Below, one piece after another: positions 11,901 to 23,100 of a DNA stretch of 64,000 bases (the first letter of the stretch is position 1; every line of letters begins with the position of its first letter). Origin of the DNA: Siderastrea siderea (taxonomy: Eukaryota > Cnidaria > Anthozoa > Scleractinia > Rhizangiidae); NCBI GenBank assembly GCA_964030785.1, contig OZ034967.1, positions 45,506,033 through 45,570,032 of the forward strand. The letters run 5' to 3'. Both the position numbers and the translations under genes were made by a program. The notes beneath the pieces are model-generated. The model was not told where the DNA came from. It did no database searches and worked only from the letters and a program-made list of their open reading frames with translations.

Positions 11901-12440
11901 CTATTTTTCTAACTAATACAAGGCGAAAGCCGGAAGTGAGATATGAAAGCCTTTATAAAGGCAATACTCCAAGTGTTTGCAGTACACGCTACCAGAAACA
12001 CAGCTAAGTAATTTATATGTCTTGGCAATGGGTAAATGCCGGACTTTAAAAAGACAGGCTTTAAATAGGAAACTAAAACAATGCAACAACTTCTGAATCG
12101 AAAGTGAGAGGAACATGATTTAACATGCAAATTAGCTTTCACTTTCACTGTTTATGTTTGTTGATTAAAAGATGAATAAATAATTCTTGAGAAGTAATCA
12201 ATTGCAGCTGACATAAGCTCACTGTGGATGATCTAACCACTGTCACCTTACATATTTGAAATTAGATTAGCGGGACGGTCTATATACTGAGACAGATATC
12301 AATCTTCAGACTACCGAAGAAAAGAGACTGTGCGTGTGTTAAATGAAGGACATGCAAATATATACAATCCCTTGCCCTTTGAAACCGATCGAGTCCCTTG
12401 ACTAACTACAGTATAACAGCCATCTCTTTAGAACCTCTAA
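8963..12440. other. Shared upstream region between the divergent TPR-CHAT genes
   Basis: No further coding exon is convincing in these 3.5 kb. The stretch 8995-9200 holds a degraded copy of the GTTCAGATAGT...CTGGAACAGGCTA repeat. The stretch 9997-10122 holds a degraded copy of the MITE at 5728-5926. AAGATGGCGG (minus strand, about 9942) resembles a YY1-type core-promoter motif and could mark a 5' UTR exon of the minus-strand gene. The open frames at 10751-11089 are overlapping and unsupported. Promoters for both genes should lie here. Confidence 0.4.
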
Positions 12441-12648
12441 CACATTTTCGATTTCACTTTGGAGAAAATAAAATCAAGAAAAAAAAGAAGAAAGAACGCA
12501 TTCCCTGAAAGAGAAACAATAGCATTGGAACTGGACTTTTTAAAACCGCAACTCAAAGTTAACCCGAACCACTCACTGAACCAGAAACTATCGCTTGAAG
12601 GTCTGTTTACATTTCTGCTTTTTAAGTTAAACATGCCATGCCTTAACA

Positions 12649-12666
12649 TTACCTTACTTCTCACAG
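12649..12666 (+). promoter_or_regulatory. Probable splice acceptor before the plus-strand TPR-CHAT coding exon
   Basis: The sequence TTACCTTACTTCTCACAG ends at 12666, eight bases before the ATG at 12675. The residues encoded further upstream in the open frame (lysine/arginine-rich, then hydrophobic) have no counterpart in the paralogue and read like non-coding sequence. The longer open frame from 12459 is therefore rejected. Confidence 0.6.
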
Positions 12667-12674
12667 GTTTCGTT

Positions 12675-15662
12675 ATGGAGAAAAGCACACTCAAGGAATT
12701 GGAGATTGCTGCTGCTGTGGCTACGTTTCTGCTTAATACTCATCGTCTTCACAAAGCCCTTGATTTCTACAACGAAGTAGAAATTTTGTTGAACCAAAGA
12801 AAATTTGAATACCCTTACATCTACAAGATTTTATTATGCTCAGTATATGTCTGGCAAGCAAGTACATTGCACAGCTTAGGAAGCTTAAATGAAGCATTAG
12901 CAAAGTACAAGGAAGCTCTACAAGTGAGCCAAGAAGTCGGCGGGTTACGAGAATTAGACGTAACAATCTATCCGTGTATCAGTGATATTTACAGCGACCT
13001 GGGAAAACAAGAGGAGGTCATTTTTTATGAAAGTAAATTACTTGAAATTGCTGAAGAGACTGGGGACAAACAGAGAGAAGTGAACGCTTATGAAAATATT
13101 GGCCATGCCTACTTTGTTCTCAATCGTCACCACAAATCAATCGAATTTGAGAATGAAGCACTGAGAGTAAGCAGACAGATTGGAGACAGAGGAAGAGAGA
13201 GTTGTGCACTTTTCAATCTCGGTTTGGCGTTCAAAGCACTTTCCCAATATGACAAAGCAGTAAGTCACCTAAACGAGGCCCTACAAATTCGAAGAGAAAT
13301 TGGAGATCTCCAGGAAGAGGCAAAATTACATCAACAACTCGGAGATACTTATCACGAATTAAAGGCATTTGACAAAGCTCTCGATTGCCATACTAAGTCA
13401 CTCGAATTGAGGATTACAGTTAAAGATATATTTGAGCAAGCTGTCTGTTACAGTAATATTGGTGCAACTTATCTTAAGATGGACAGATACGGTGAAGCAC
13501 TTGACAGTTTTACAAAAACTCTTAAAATCTGCAACAAATTCGAAGACAAAAAATACGAGGGACGAGCTCACGTTAACGTCGGCTTTTGTTTTTACCTCCT
13601 TGGCCAGTACAAGAAATCTCTAGCACATTACGAAAAGGCACTAGAAATCCAGAAAGAAAATGGAGACAAGTTCGGAGCAGGAGAATCCTGCTTCAGGCTT
13701 GGCTCGATATATCTTGAAATTTGCCAACATAACAAATCAGTCAATTTTTTTCGAAAAGCCCTAAAACTTAGTGAAGAAACTGGAGACAGAAAAGTGGAAG
13801 CGAAAGCTTATTGTGGCCTTGGTTGTGTTTACTTTGATTTAGACACAGAATCAGTCCAGGCAGAGAGGTACTTCAAGAAAACTCTGGAAATTTCGAAAGA
13901 AAGAGGGAATGAAAGGCCACTGGCATTAAGCTACTTCAACCTTGCGTTTATGTACCTTCACAAAGGTAAATACAAGGAATCGCTGGAACACCTCAAGATT
14001 GCGATTGAAATAGTTAAAGAAATTGGAGACAGACTTGGCGAACAAATAGCTTTGATTCACCTTGGACATGTTTACTACATTCTCGGAAACCTAACCAAAG
14101 CAAACGAGCATTTACTGAAAGCTCTTCACATCATTAGAGAAACTGGAAACAGATGGAGAGAACACGTTCATCTTTTCATCTTAGGTAGGTTCTATACCGA
14201 GGATGGAGAATTTGAGAAAGCGCGTACATACCTTTTTGAGAGCATAAGTTGTATTGAAAATAACCGCGAACAACTTTTTGATGAACAGCAACTTTCGCTT
14301 GACATCCGAACCTCTCCTGTTTACACCGAATTATTTATCCTACTTTTGATCCAAGGTTACGTTGTCGATGCATTATGTATTGCAGAGCGAGGACGAGCAA
14401 GAGTGCTTGTTGACTTGATGTCCAAGAACTATGGCATCGACGTGAGCCGCTGTTCACATGAAATTCATGCCGCTGAGATGAGGCATTTTTTCAGTCAGAG
14501 TCAGAGCGCGATCATCTTCATGGCTGTCGCGTATGAAGCCATCTACTTCTGGATTATAGGGGGGGGAGGAAAAATCCGTTTTACATTGTCATTATGTGAA
14601 TCACAGGAGGAAAGTATCGACAGTCTATTCAAGTTCTCAAGAAAACAGTTATTGAGGTCTTTGCTAGATGGCCGTGGCGGGCAGTGCGAAGATCGCTCTC
14701 TTTCAGCATATTATAGAGTTCAGTCATCCACTGTTGAAAAAGAAGGTGAAGTTACAGGACAGCGACAGGCTAAAGAGGAAGATGACAAAAGTGAACACGA
14801 TCCAGAGAAACAGGAATCGTCGCTCCATATGCTGTACAAAAGGATGTTCGCCCCTGTTGCTAATCACATTCAACGCAAAGATATCATCATTGTCCCCGAA
14901 GGTGAAATATGGATGGTGCCTTTCCCTGCACTAAAAGACGGAGATGGAAAATTCTTGTCCGAGACCTACCGCATTCGTCTTACTCCTTCACTGACAGTAC
15001 TTAAACTGATTCAGGCCAGTCCGGACGACTACCACAAAACAACTGGAGCACTGATCGTGGGCGATCCAGATGTTCATCCCATGACAAAGCTAACACCATT
15101 GCCAGAGGCCAGAAAGGAAGCACAGGAAATCGCCGACTTATTGGGTGTGACAGCTACTGTAGGAAGGCAGGCGACAAAGGCTGAGGTCCTCCAAAGGATT
15201 CAGGAAGTGAGTTTGATCCACATTGCAGCCCATGGTGATGCTGAAAGAGGAGAGATTGCTCTTTCTTCCAACCGGATTTCCCCTCAAGTTCCACGGAAAG
15301 AAGACTTCATGCTGACCATGGAAGATGTGGCAAAGGTTGGTATCCGAGCAAAGCTGGTTGTACTCAGCTGTTGTCACAGTGGCCGTGGAGAGATCATGAA
15401 ATCTGAAGGAGTTGTGGGAATCGCTCGCGCCTTCTTAGCATCTGGTGCTCGTTCAGTTTTGGTGTCCCTGTGGGTGCTGGATGACAAATCTACCAAAGAG
15501 TTCATGATTCGTTTCTACAAGCATCTGGTGCGTGACAAACTGAGTGCAAGTCAAGCTGTTCATCAATGCAGGAAGTGGATGAGAGAGTCTCGGGATTTCA
15601 ACAGCGTGGGTGACTGGGCCCCGTTTGTTCTGATAGGAGATGACGTTAAGCTGAATTTTTGA
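12675..15662 (+). CDS. TPR-CHAT protein (TTC28-like naming), paralogue of the 5960-8920 gene
   Basis: This is a 995-residue single coding exon with the same plan as its inverted neighbour: about 12-13 TPR units of 40 residues (for example [18 protein letters not shown]), a linker with [13 protein letters not shown], an acidic low-complexity insert, then a CHAT domain. The probable catalytic residues are His853 in IHIAAHGD and Cys900 in LSCCHSGRG, both present. From the tryptophan of [10 protein letters not shown] (base 14910) to the stop, it differs from the neighbour at 11 of 250 residues by hand count. A sampled TPR unit is only about 60% identical. Homology fades within a few bases after the TGA. 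The start at 12675 is chosen because the paralogue aligns from there and an acceptor ends at 12666. The role is probably regulated proteolysis or signalling; the target is unknown. Confidence 0.88.
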   Translation: MEKSTLKELEIAAAVATFLLNTHRLHKALDFYNEVEILLNQRKFEYPYIYKILLCSVYVWQASTLHSLGSLNEALAKYKEALQVSQEVGGLRELDVTIYPCISDIYSDLGKQEEVIFYESKLLEIAEETGDKQREVNAYENIGHAYFVLNRHHKSIEFENEALRVSRQIGDRGRESCALFNLGLAFKALSQYDKAVSHLNEALQIRREIGDLQEEAKLHQQLGDTYHELKAFDKALDCHTKSLELRITVKDIFEQAVCYSNIGATYLKMDRYGEALDSFTKTLKICNKFEDKKYEGRAHVNVGFCFYLLGQYKKSLAHYEKALEIQKENGDKFGAGESCFRLGSIYLEICQHNKSVNFFRKALKLSEETGDRKVEAKAYCGLGCVYFDLDTESVQAERYFKKTLEISKERGNERPLALSYFNLAFMYLHKGKYKESLEHLKIAIEIVKEIGDRLGEQIALIHLGHVYYILGNLTKANEHLLKALHIIRETGNRWREHVHLFILGRFYTEDGEFEKARTYLFESISCIENNREQLFDEQQLSLDIRTSPVYTELFILLLIQGYVVDALCIAERGRARVLVDLMSKNYGIDVSRCSHEIHAAEMRHFFSQSQSAIIFMAVAYEAIYFWIIGGGGKIRFTLSLCESQEESIDSLFKFSRKQLLRSLLDGRGGQCEDRSLSAYYRVQSSTVEKEGEVTGQRQAKEEDDKSEHDPEKQESSLHMLYKRMFAPVANHIQRKDIIIVPEGEIWMVPFPALKDGDGKFLSETYRIRLTPSLTVLKLIQASPDDYHKTTGALIVGDPDVHPMTKLTPLPEARKEAQEIADLLGVTATVGRQATKAEVLQRIQEVSLIHIAAHGDAERGEIALSSNRISPQVPRKEDFMLTMEDVAKVGIRAKLVVLSCCHSGRGEIMKSEGVVGIARAFLASGARSVLVSLWVLDDKSTKEFMIRFYKHLVRDKLSASQAVHQCRKWMRESRDFNSVGDWAPFVLIGDDVKLNF

Positions 15663-17665
15663 GGAAGCGTGGATGTTTTCCTTTGTTTGGGAAGATCGTG
15701 GTAAGAAAAGAAGCTGACACTGAAGATTAAACTGCATCGAGGCTGAACACATCACTTGTTCCTCATTACAGTTGTGTGATTGATGGCATGGCCTTTGAAT
15801 GGAAGTGAGGCTAGAGTTGACTTTGTTGTGATACAGGCCTTCCTACTTTTCACATGCACATCATGTTGTACTCATGTTTACAATTTTCTGATCATCACTA
15901 TTTAAATGTGAAACGTAGGAAGGTTTGTAACAACGCGAAGTCATAGCTCCAGCCTCGCTTCCACTTTTAAAGCCAGGCCAATAAGTACATAATTTTAATG
16001 GGCTGATTTACTTGGTGTAGTCCGAGGTAGCGGTTTGGCATAGAAATGGACTCATTTTGTTGTAAATGAAGAGAAGGTTCACCTATATCACCAAACCCTC
16101 CCTCAGTTTAAAGAGACCTTAATATCCGTTACACTTCATTTGATAAACTAAGTGCAGTTTTTTCTTTTATGAATCAAGCGCTCGGAAGATTTCCCTAAAG
16201 TTATGGTAACAAATGATTTTTAGCCAGTCAGAGCGCGCGTATATAGTATGTCGTTTATTTCCAGCACTAGCAGTATATTGTTATGTAGCTTGTTGGTCTC
16301 TTGATCAATTGCTTCCTCCCATCGTCTGTTTCAAGGTCACATGATAGCCACTAAATTCAACTACATCTCCTGCGGGCAATAATTGCTGAATTATATCCCC
16401 CGCGGGATACAATGCCCACTTGAAAATTTACTTCCGGTGAATCACAAAAGTGGCGGGAATTTTGGCCGCACGTCCGCGTTGATGACAAGCGGGAAAATAG
16501 AGAAGTTTGTGTTTGTGCCGTTGAATCGCTGCCGAGTATTCTGTCGAGTATATACTCTCGATTCTTGATGTCGAGTATATTCTCTCGAGTTTTGATGTTT
16601 CTCTCGGCTTTGCCTCGGGAAACATCAAGACTCTCGGGAAGACAAAACTAACTATTTCCCTCGGGAGCAGGCATCAGGTGTATATTGTAAATAGCCACGC
16701 TTTTGTAGGAATACTCTTTTGCGGCAGTTTGCCTCAAGTCCAGTGGCCATCGTATTGTCAAGATCCATGCGATGTTTACTCTGATGGACCTGCCTTGAAA
16801 CTCAGTATTCTTTGGTCGCTGTGGTTCAAAAGCTTTGCTTAGTGGATTACCAAGGAAAATAAGAACACTGCTCAGGGCCTAGCTGTCACAGGGACAGGAT
16901 CCACGATTAGCCCTTTTAACTGAATAGTTCTGAGTTCTTTCAATTTCATTTTAAATTGACCTGTCTAGACACAAACTTCGCCGTAAAAACGCCTTCAAAC
17001 AAGACAACCAAAGTCATCACGATTTAGTGTTAATTGGCCTATAAAACAACCGGCGCCAGTGTGGTAATAATTATTATAGTTAATGATCTTGTTCCTTTTC
17101 AAACCAAAAGAAAGAAAACAATAATATCAGTAACAAGACACGAGGAGTAGCGGTGTTATTCATTTATTTGAGTGATTTTTATTAACCCATGAAACAGTAA
17201 ATAACAGTGTCCAATAGTCAAAAGTAAACAAAAGAAACAATGGAATGTGTGTAATAGTGCCTTTTGTTAGTATCTACTTCACGGGTTATGTAAAATCACT
17301 CCATTGTTATTTTTTCGTTTGTTTCTCGATTCTTGTTAAATAGAAACAGGTCCAACATATTTATTAGTGTACTGACATATGTATGGTCTCAACCCAGGAG
17401 TTTCGGAACTCTGTCAAATATGATCGTCAGGGTGACAGTAATGCTGAGATGAACTGCTGTTGGTGACAATGACAGTGATCGGGAAAACACAACCCTTCTG
17501 AAGATAGATTTTTATTTCATCTTCAAGAAATAGTTTTTCACGTACAATGTTGTTTTCTATCGCGAATCAGTCACGCCAGGATCTTGAAAATTTATTGGGC
17601 CTTTCAAAAACACGCGAACCATTAATTTCAAAACACAACAAACGATTACGTTGTTTACTATGGTT
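15663..17665. other. Intergenic stretch after the plus-strand TPR-CHAT gene
   Basis: The first part is presumably the 3' UTR of the TPR-CHAT gene. At 16181-16700 there is a repeat with GAGTATAT...CTCTCGA motifs and CCCGCGGGA. An imperfect inverted repeat lies at about 17168-17302 (GAGTGATTTT...AAAATCACTC). I see no gene. Confidence 0.4.
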
Positions 17666-17776
17666 GACTCTTCCCCAGTCGTTTCTCTTATTCGCGCCTT
17701 TCCTCCCCGGCAAGTCTCCTCCCCGCTCGTCTCCAATGAGGATGAGCGAGTAAGCTAGACGACTGGGGACGAGTCA
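17666..17776. mobile_element. Short MITE, TGACTC...CCCCAGTCGT family, copy 1
   Basis: The left end TGACTCTTCCCCAGTCGT and the right end ACGACTGGGGACGAGTCA are imperfect reverse complements. The same ends occur in the element at 25857-26029, where an 11-bp target duplication is visible. No clear duplication is visible at this copy. Confidence 0.6.
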
Positions 17777-17808
17777 GTTACTACGATACATAATTCACGT
17801 CAGAGTTA

Positions 17809-18396
17809 TGCATACCTATCAATGTAAAGCCGGCGGGGGGGGGGGGGGGGGAGGCAGGGCATGGGGTGGGGATTTGACATTTTTCAAAAATTTGCCGTCA
17901 AATTCCCTGCTCACGGGCAAACTATTCCAGTCAAATGCACAAAAATTTCCCCTCCCTGGGCGGCACATTGCCCGTACACTGATCATTCGCATTGGCAAAA
18001 AAATCGACTTCGTTTCTCTTTATCCCCGTTTACTTCAATACCGCAATATCTAAAAACGTGCAAGTCAACAAAAAAACTCTAAATTAATAGAAAATATGGA
18101 GATAAAACAGTCAAATTCACTCATCTTTCTCTGATTCTCGATCTCGTGGACATCCAGAATGATTTCAAGGACATATAGCGCATACGTGACACGGGAAAAG
18201 TAATTTCGGTCTCAGTCTCTTCATTAAGGTCTATGCTCAATATCCCCACATTGGGCGAAGAGAGATTCAAATATCCCCTTCCCCGGGAAGGCAAGATCAG
18301 TCAAAAGCCCCACCCCAGGGCCAACAATAACAATCAAATCCCCACCCCATGCCCTGCCCCCCCCCCCCCCCCGCCGGCTTTAAATTGATAGGTGCA
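17809..18396. mobile_element. MITE with TTA duplication and G/C-run sub-termini
   Basis: The left end TGCATACCTATCAAT and the right end ATTGATAGGTGCA match in reverse complement apart from a 2-bp indel. TTA flanks both sides (17806-17808 and 18397-18399). A run of about 15 G (near 17836-17851) is mirrored by a run of C (near 18356-18372), next to GCAGGGCATGGGGTGGGGAT in both arms. It resembles the TGCA-ended element at 3312-4522 and is probably PIF/Harbinger-like (inference). Confidence 0.7.
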
Positions 18397-18825
18397 TTAT
18401 CAAACTAAAGTCTCCTGTAATGCCCCTTATGTACCCCTGATGGTATGGAGACTACACAGGAGACTATACTGGAGACAATATGTTTAGCAGTACCCTAAAG
18501 TGAATTATATACCGCTTGCTGCCGTTAATAATAATTACTAAAAAATCCGTCGAAACGTCAAAAGCAAAAAAATTGGGCCCAAATCGACCAATCGCAGTGC
18601 ACGAACGGGACCTATTGAACCCATTTCCCGCTACGCTTACTAACAGCTGCAACAAATCGTTTATTGAGCCTTGAACTTTTGAGTTCGCGTTTTATTGAAG
18701 ACGCAGTAATACTTGATAATTGAACATTAAAAATTTATGTACTGGAAAATTTCTGACAAACTATGTACAGTACTGTTAAGTCTTACAAGGAATCGACATG
18801 TTGACAATCACAACTGGATGAGGAG

Positions 18826-18918
18826 GAGGATGACAATGGTGGTAATAGTGGTGAAGGTGGTGGTGACAACAACGATGATAATGATATACGGTACGAGCCA
18901 GCGTCAGAATAGACCGAA

Positions 18919-18961
<43 letters not shown>

Positions 18962-18995
18962 CAACGATGATGACGACGACGACGACGACGGTGCT
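18826..18995. repeat. (GAT)n/(GAC)n trinucleotide microsatellite
   Basis: A run of GAT repeats at about 18919-18960 is followed by GAC repeats, flanked by looser GGT/GAT sequence. The poly-serine open frame on the opposite strand is a by-product of the repeat. Confidence 0.85.
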
Positions 18996-18999
18996 GATG

Positions 19000-20148
19000 A
19001 AACGATGGTGTTGATGTCAATAATCATGATGGTAATGAAGGTGATGTACATTATGTTAATAAATTAATAAAGCAAACTGTATTGTGGTAACTGCCTAGCT
19101 TATGAAAATGAAGAAAAACTTGGCCAGCAAGCATACCTTATAAAAAACTCTTAGAATAATTTAACTTTCGATGTCCATAATATTCGCTTAAGATGAAGAT
19201 GACTTAATTAGTCGAAAACTTTTGGTTTTTTCTTTTAACTTTTTAGCCTTGTAAATAGTATTTGAACTTAACTTTCGTTCAATTAAACCTTCCAGTTCCA
19301 AACTCAAGTACTACATGTAACTCTCCTTACTGATTGGTACGTTTCTTTTAACCTGAGTTTAGCTAAATCAAGAAAGTATCTCTCGATATTTCGAGGAGAA
19401 TTGAGCGGTGATCACGGTTTTGCATTAAAAAATTTAATGCTTTCACTCACGGAGTTAAACCTGGTTCCTGTGATGATGTTCTAACTTTTGATTCTGTTCA
19501 TTTAATGGAAGTGTCCATGTAAATGAAAGGGATTGAGGAGAACTTTCCTGCAGTAGTTTATTATGCTGTACAGGGTGGTTCTACCTTTTTAATCTGAGGA
19601 TAAAATCCTAAAGTGTGACCACTGAAATGAAGGCGGCTAAGTAGTTCTTTCGCAGGTTGCTGTTTGTTTTTTGATATTTTACAAATGGATTTAAGACACT
19701 CCGGAAAAAAGGGCTGAACTGCGACAGAAAATCTCATGCAAACAAGTGCTATTTCTGTTTTCGCACCTCTGAACATGTTACTATATAGGCGTATTACAGC
19801 TTCAAAACACCATACATTCTTTTGCAATTGCAATAAGCTAGGAGAAAAATAATTTTTTCCATTTCAAACCGGCTTAAACAAGTGTAAACGCGCTACTTTG
19901 GCGTGATGAAGTGAGAAACGAGCAATTGATGCCCACGTACGTCTACACTACCATAGGTTAACCAACAGAGTCAGGCAAAAGACCGTTCCACTTGTGTCCA
20001 TGTGAACGCTGAATCCATACATAAAATGACCATTAATCGTCATATGTGTGTGAACGCTACAGGTGTGGTTTTGCACTTGCATAGTTTTGACTTTGAGCCC
20101 TGAGTGCAGAAGAAATCGTTCCAATGCAGCGTACACGCTGAGCATTGA
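19000..20148. other. Region 3' of CYB5R4, no separate gene recognised
   Basis: The sequence just below 20149 is presumably the CYB5R4 3' UTR. A 90-residue minus-strand open frame at 19561-19833 has no recognisable domain and no splice support. The stretch 19930-20150 contains several short GTGTGAACGCT-like motifs that look like repeat remnants. Confidence 0.35.
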
Positions 20149-23100
20149 TCAGCCCAGGAAGGCATGGATCATCTTTCCAGTGTAACTGAGGTCTTTCAGC
20201 ATGCTGCAAGGGAAAAAATTAACCATCTTTTTACCATTAGAAGGTCAAATACTTTGTTCAATAAGGTGGTTGAACTCAACTGAAGTTTATGTCAAACAAA
20301 TAAACTTCTAAAATTGTAAGAAAGGGTAAGTGTCTGAAAATACATGAATTCACTAGGAGGTGAAAAAAGAAGAAGGGGTGGAAGAAGTACATAGGAAGGA
20401 ATAAAATAATGTTCTGTGCGGTTTTCAATCGAGTGTCGTAAAACCAAGCCTAAACACTGGCCAAACACAACACAGACTAACAGTGAACCGAGCTAGTCAG
20501 GTCAAGCGCGGGAAAACGCGTGCGAGCGAGTCACTATTGGTTTTGGTGTCAGTTCTGATTGGCTGAGAAAGTAGCGCGAGTCATGCGCGGGAAAACGCGT
20601 GAGAGCGAGTCACTATTGGTTTTGGTGTCAGTTCTGATTGGCTGAGAAAGTAGCGCGAGTCATGGGCGGGAAAACGTGTGAGAGCGAGTCACTATTGGTT
20701 TTGGTGTCAGTTCTGATTGGCTAAGAAAGTAATGCGAGTTTTTCTGACCCACCACAGAGCGTAGTAAAGCAAAACTAAAGCAAACGCCGGTTACCTTCGA
20801 CACTCAATTGAAAACCGCTCTACACACTTTTAACATATTAGATTAGAATCTGTACAGTTTTGTCGTGGATTGTACCCCTGTGAAGGTTGTTGGCTTACTA
20901 GCAACATAAGCAGAAATGCTACGTTTGGCATCGGGGCCGCCGCTGAATGCTGCGAACTCAAGCGAAATAAACCAGGGTATAAACTTCGACGTCGATCTTG
21001 CTCGCTGGAGTCGATCAACTCTCGGTTCCGTAAGCAGTTCCCATCATGTCAGCTCTTCGCATTGATTGGTTCTGATTTTTTCTTTTGTTACACTGTGAAT
21101 CACATTTGCAGTTACCGTTGCAACTTTTCGGTTTCCTAAGTGTTTCTGCTTCGCAGCAAAACACAAAATCTCAGACAGTGCCCCCCGCCCTCATAGACGA
21201 AAGACAACAGCAATCGGTGTTTATCTCAGCCTACGATAGCCTGTGCCAGGCTCTCGGTCAGTGGAGACGAGCGAAAAAGCGGGCGAGCAGCGAAAAAGCA
21301 GTCTTCCCCAGCCCCCACTCGTTTTTCGCACCGGTTTGTTTTCTCGATCCACTTTTCCGACCATCTTGAAGCCTGGAACAGGCTAAGCCTACGACGTCAT
21401 TGTCGTGACATCATCGGTTAAAAAGCATAAGAAAAACGAACTATATCGTATTCCACATCCTTCGTCCCTATGCTGCATTGATTCCTACAAACAGAATTGC
21501 TACCCATCGACCAGTCTGTTCGTTTTCCTTGTGCTTGTGCCTAAATTTATACTATAATCAGTTACACCATTTCTAAAAGTACTATTAAAATACGTATGCT
21601 TTAGTCGCTATTGAAAACCAGCCTTAAATTGACCATCAACGGTACCGGTATAAATTAAAAATAAATTATTCATCTCACCTTACTATGTGATGCGTGAAGG
21701 GGTCAGGTCCACACACACAAATCAACAACTCTCGTTCGTGACCAGCACTAGGGGGAGGGGGTAAAATTTCTAACAACATTTCTAAGGTGACACGACCTTC
21801 ATAGCCTTCCCACTCGGGGGTAGGTTGGGACACAGTATAGAACACTTGAAATCTGCAAGCAAACAAAACCATCTAGTGAGCTGCTGTTCTCTGTCCAAAA
21901 TAAATAAAAATATATCAGAGGGCTCGTTATTGTAAAGTACCAAGGCACGAATGGAGAATAAATAGTAAAATAGCACATGAATCTGTAGACAGGAGAAATG
22001 AAATATCTCTCGCATGATCCACCCGAAATCAGGCTATTTGGGCTGAACACGATAAAAAAATAGTATAACCAGCCACATAATATCTTTCCCATAAACAAAA
22101 CGGAATGTTCACGTGTTCCCGTGTTCTTAAGGACGGTGCCTCCTAATACATATGTATTTTTGTAAAGGTTATGATTACGGGGAAAAAGTAGATGTTAGCA
22201 AGGGGTATTGGAATCCAAAAAGAAACATATGGGCAACCACGCATTTTTCAGGGATAATTTAGCAACCATAATTCTAAAAAAGCGTTAAAATACAAAGAAT
22301 GGCAATTTCTTTCAGCTCAATTGTCTCTGAAAAATGCGTGGTTATCCCAATTTTCTTTTTGAATTCTGATAGCCCTTGCCAAGATCTGCTTTTTCCACAT
22401 AGTCATAAACCGCGCAAAAATATCGTTGGATTAGGGGCAAATTCCTTAAGAAACCCGAATATCTCGAGTTGCGCAGAACGTATGCACAGTAACAAAAGGA
22501 GACACCGTCCTTAAGTTGGGGTACAAATAGCAGGAAAAGCGTCTCACCTCTGACTAGCACTTTCCGCTAGCTCGTCTAACCGCTGCTTCCATAGGATGTC
22601 TTTTTCCTGATTATTTGCAAATAAAAGCTTCACAGACCTATCAACCAGATTAAAAAAAATGCGGTGAGCTTCAGTATTTTAGTATTTAAAAATAGCCATT
22701 AATAAAGTTTCATAAACCAACGAAGAAAACTTGACCCTCCGTACTTTCCGACAATTTGAGTTCCCATCGTACGACAAACCAAATTTCACGCCGGCAAACC
22801 TTGTGCATGACAGTTACTTCATTTTGAACGTATTCTGAACGTTAAAAGCTTCAGTTTTTAGAAATGGCGTTAAGTTTTGCGGTTAGTGAAACATTCGATA
22901 TTTGTGTGTATTTTCCTTTGTAAAATTATGGCGGGAACTACGCACGCGTCGTGCGTTTGACCGCTGTGAACATGCAGTGGCACCACCATTCGTCCGCTGG
23001 ATACTACTACTGGAAGCCACCATTAAGCCCGCGTGTAATTCTTTCAGAAAATCGTGCTTATGGAACTCACCGTCTTTACTGAAATATACCTCTACTGTAC

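Noticed and set aside
12459..12674. 72-residue N-terminal extension of the plus-strand TPR-CHAT frame
   Set aside because: Lys/Arg-rich then hydrophobic, not shared with the paralogue, and interrupted by a probable acceptor.
18776..19051. Poly-serine open frame on the minus strand
   Set aside because: It comes from the GAT/GAC microsatellite; no start context, domain or splice support.
19561..19833. 90-residue minus-strand open frame after CYB5R4
   Set aside because: Lies in or near the 3' UTR with no domain and no conserved motif.
20507..20743. Regular repeats that might suggest a CRISPR array
   Set aside because: They are contiguous 79-bp tandem units with no variable spacers, in a eukaryotic intron.
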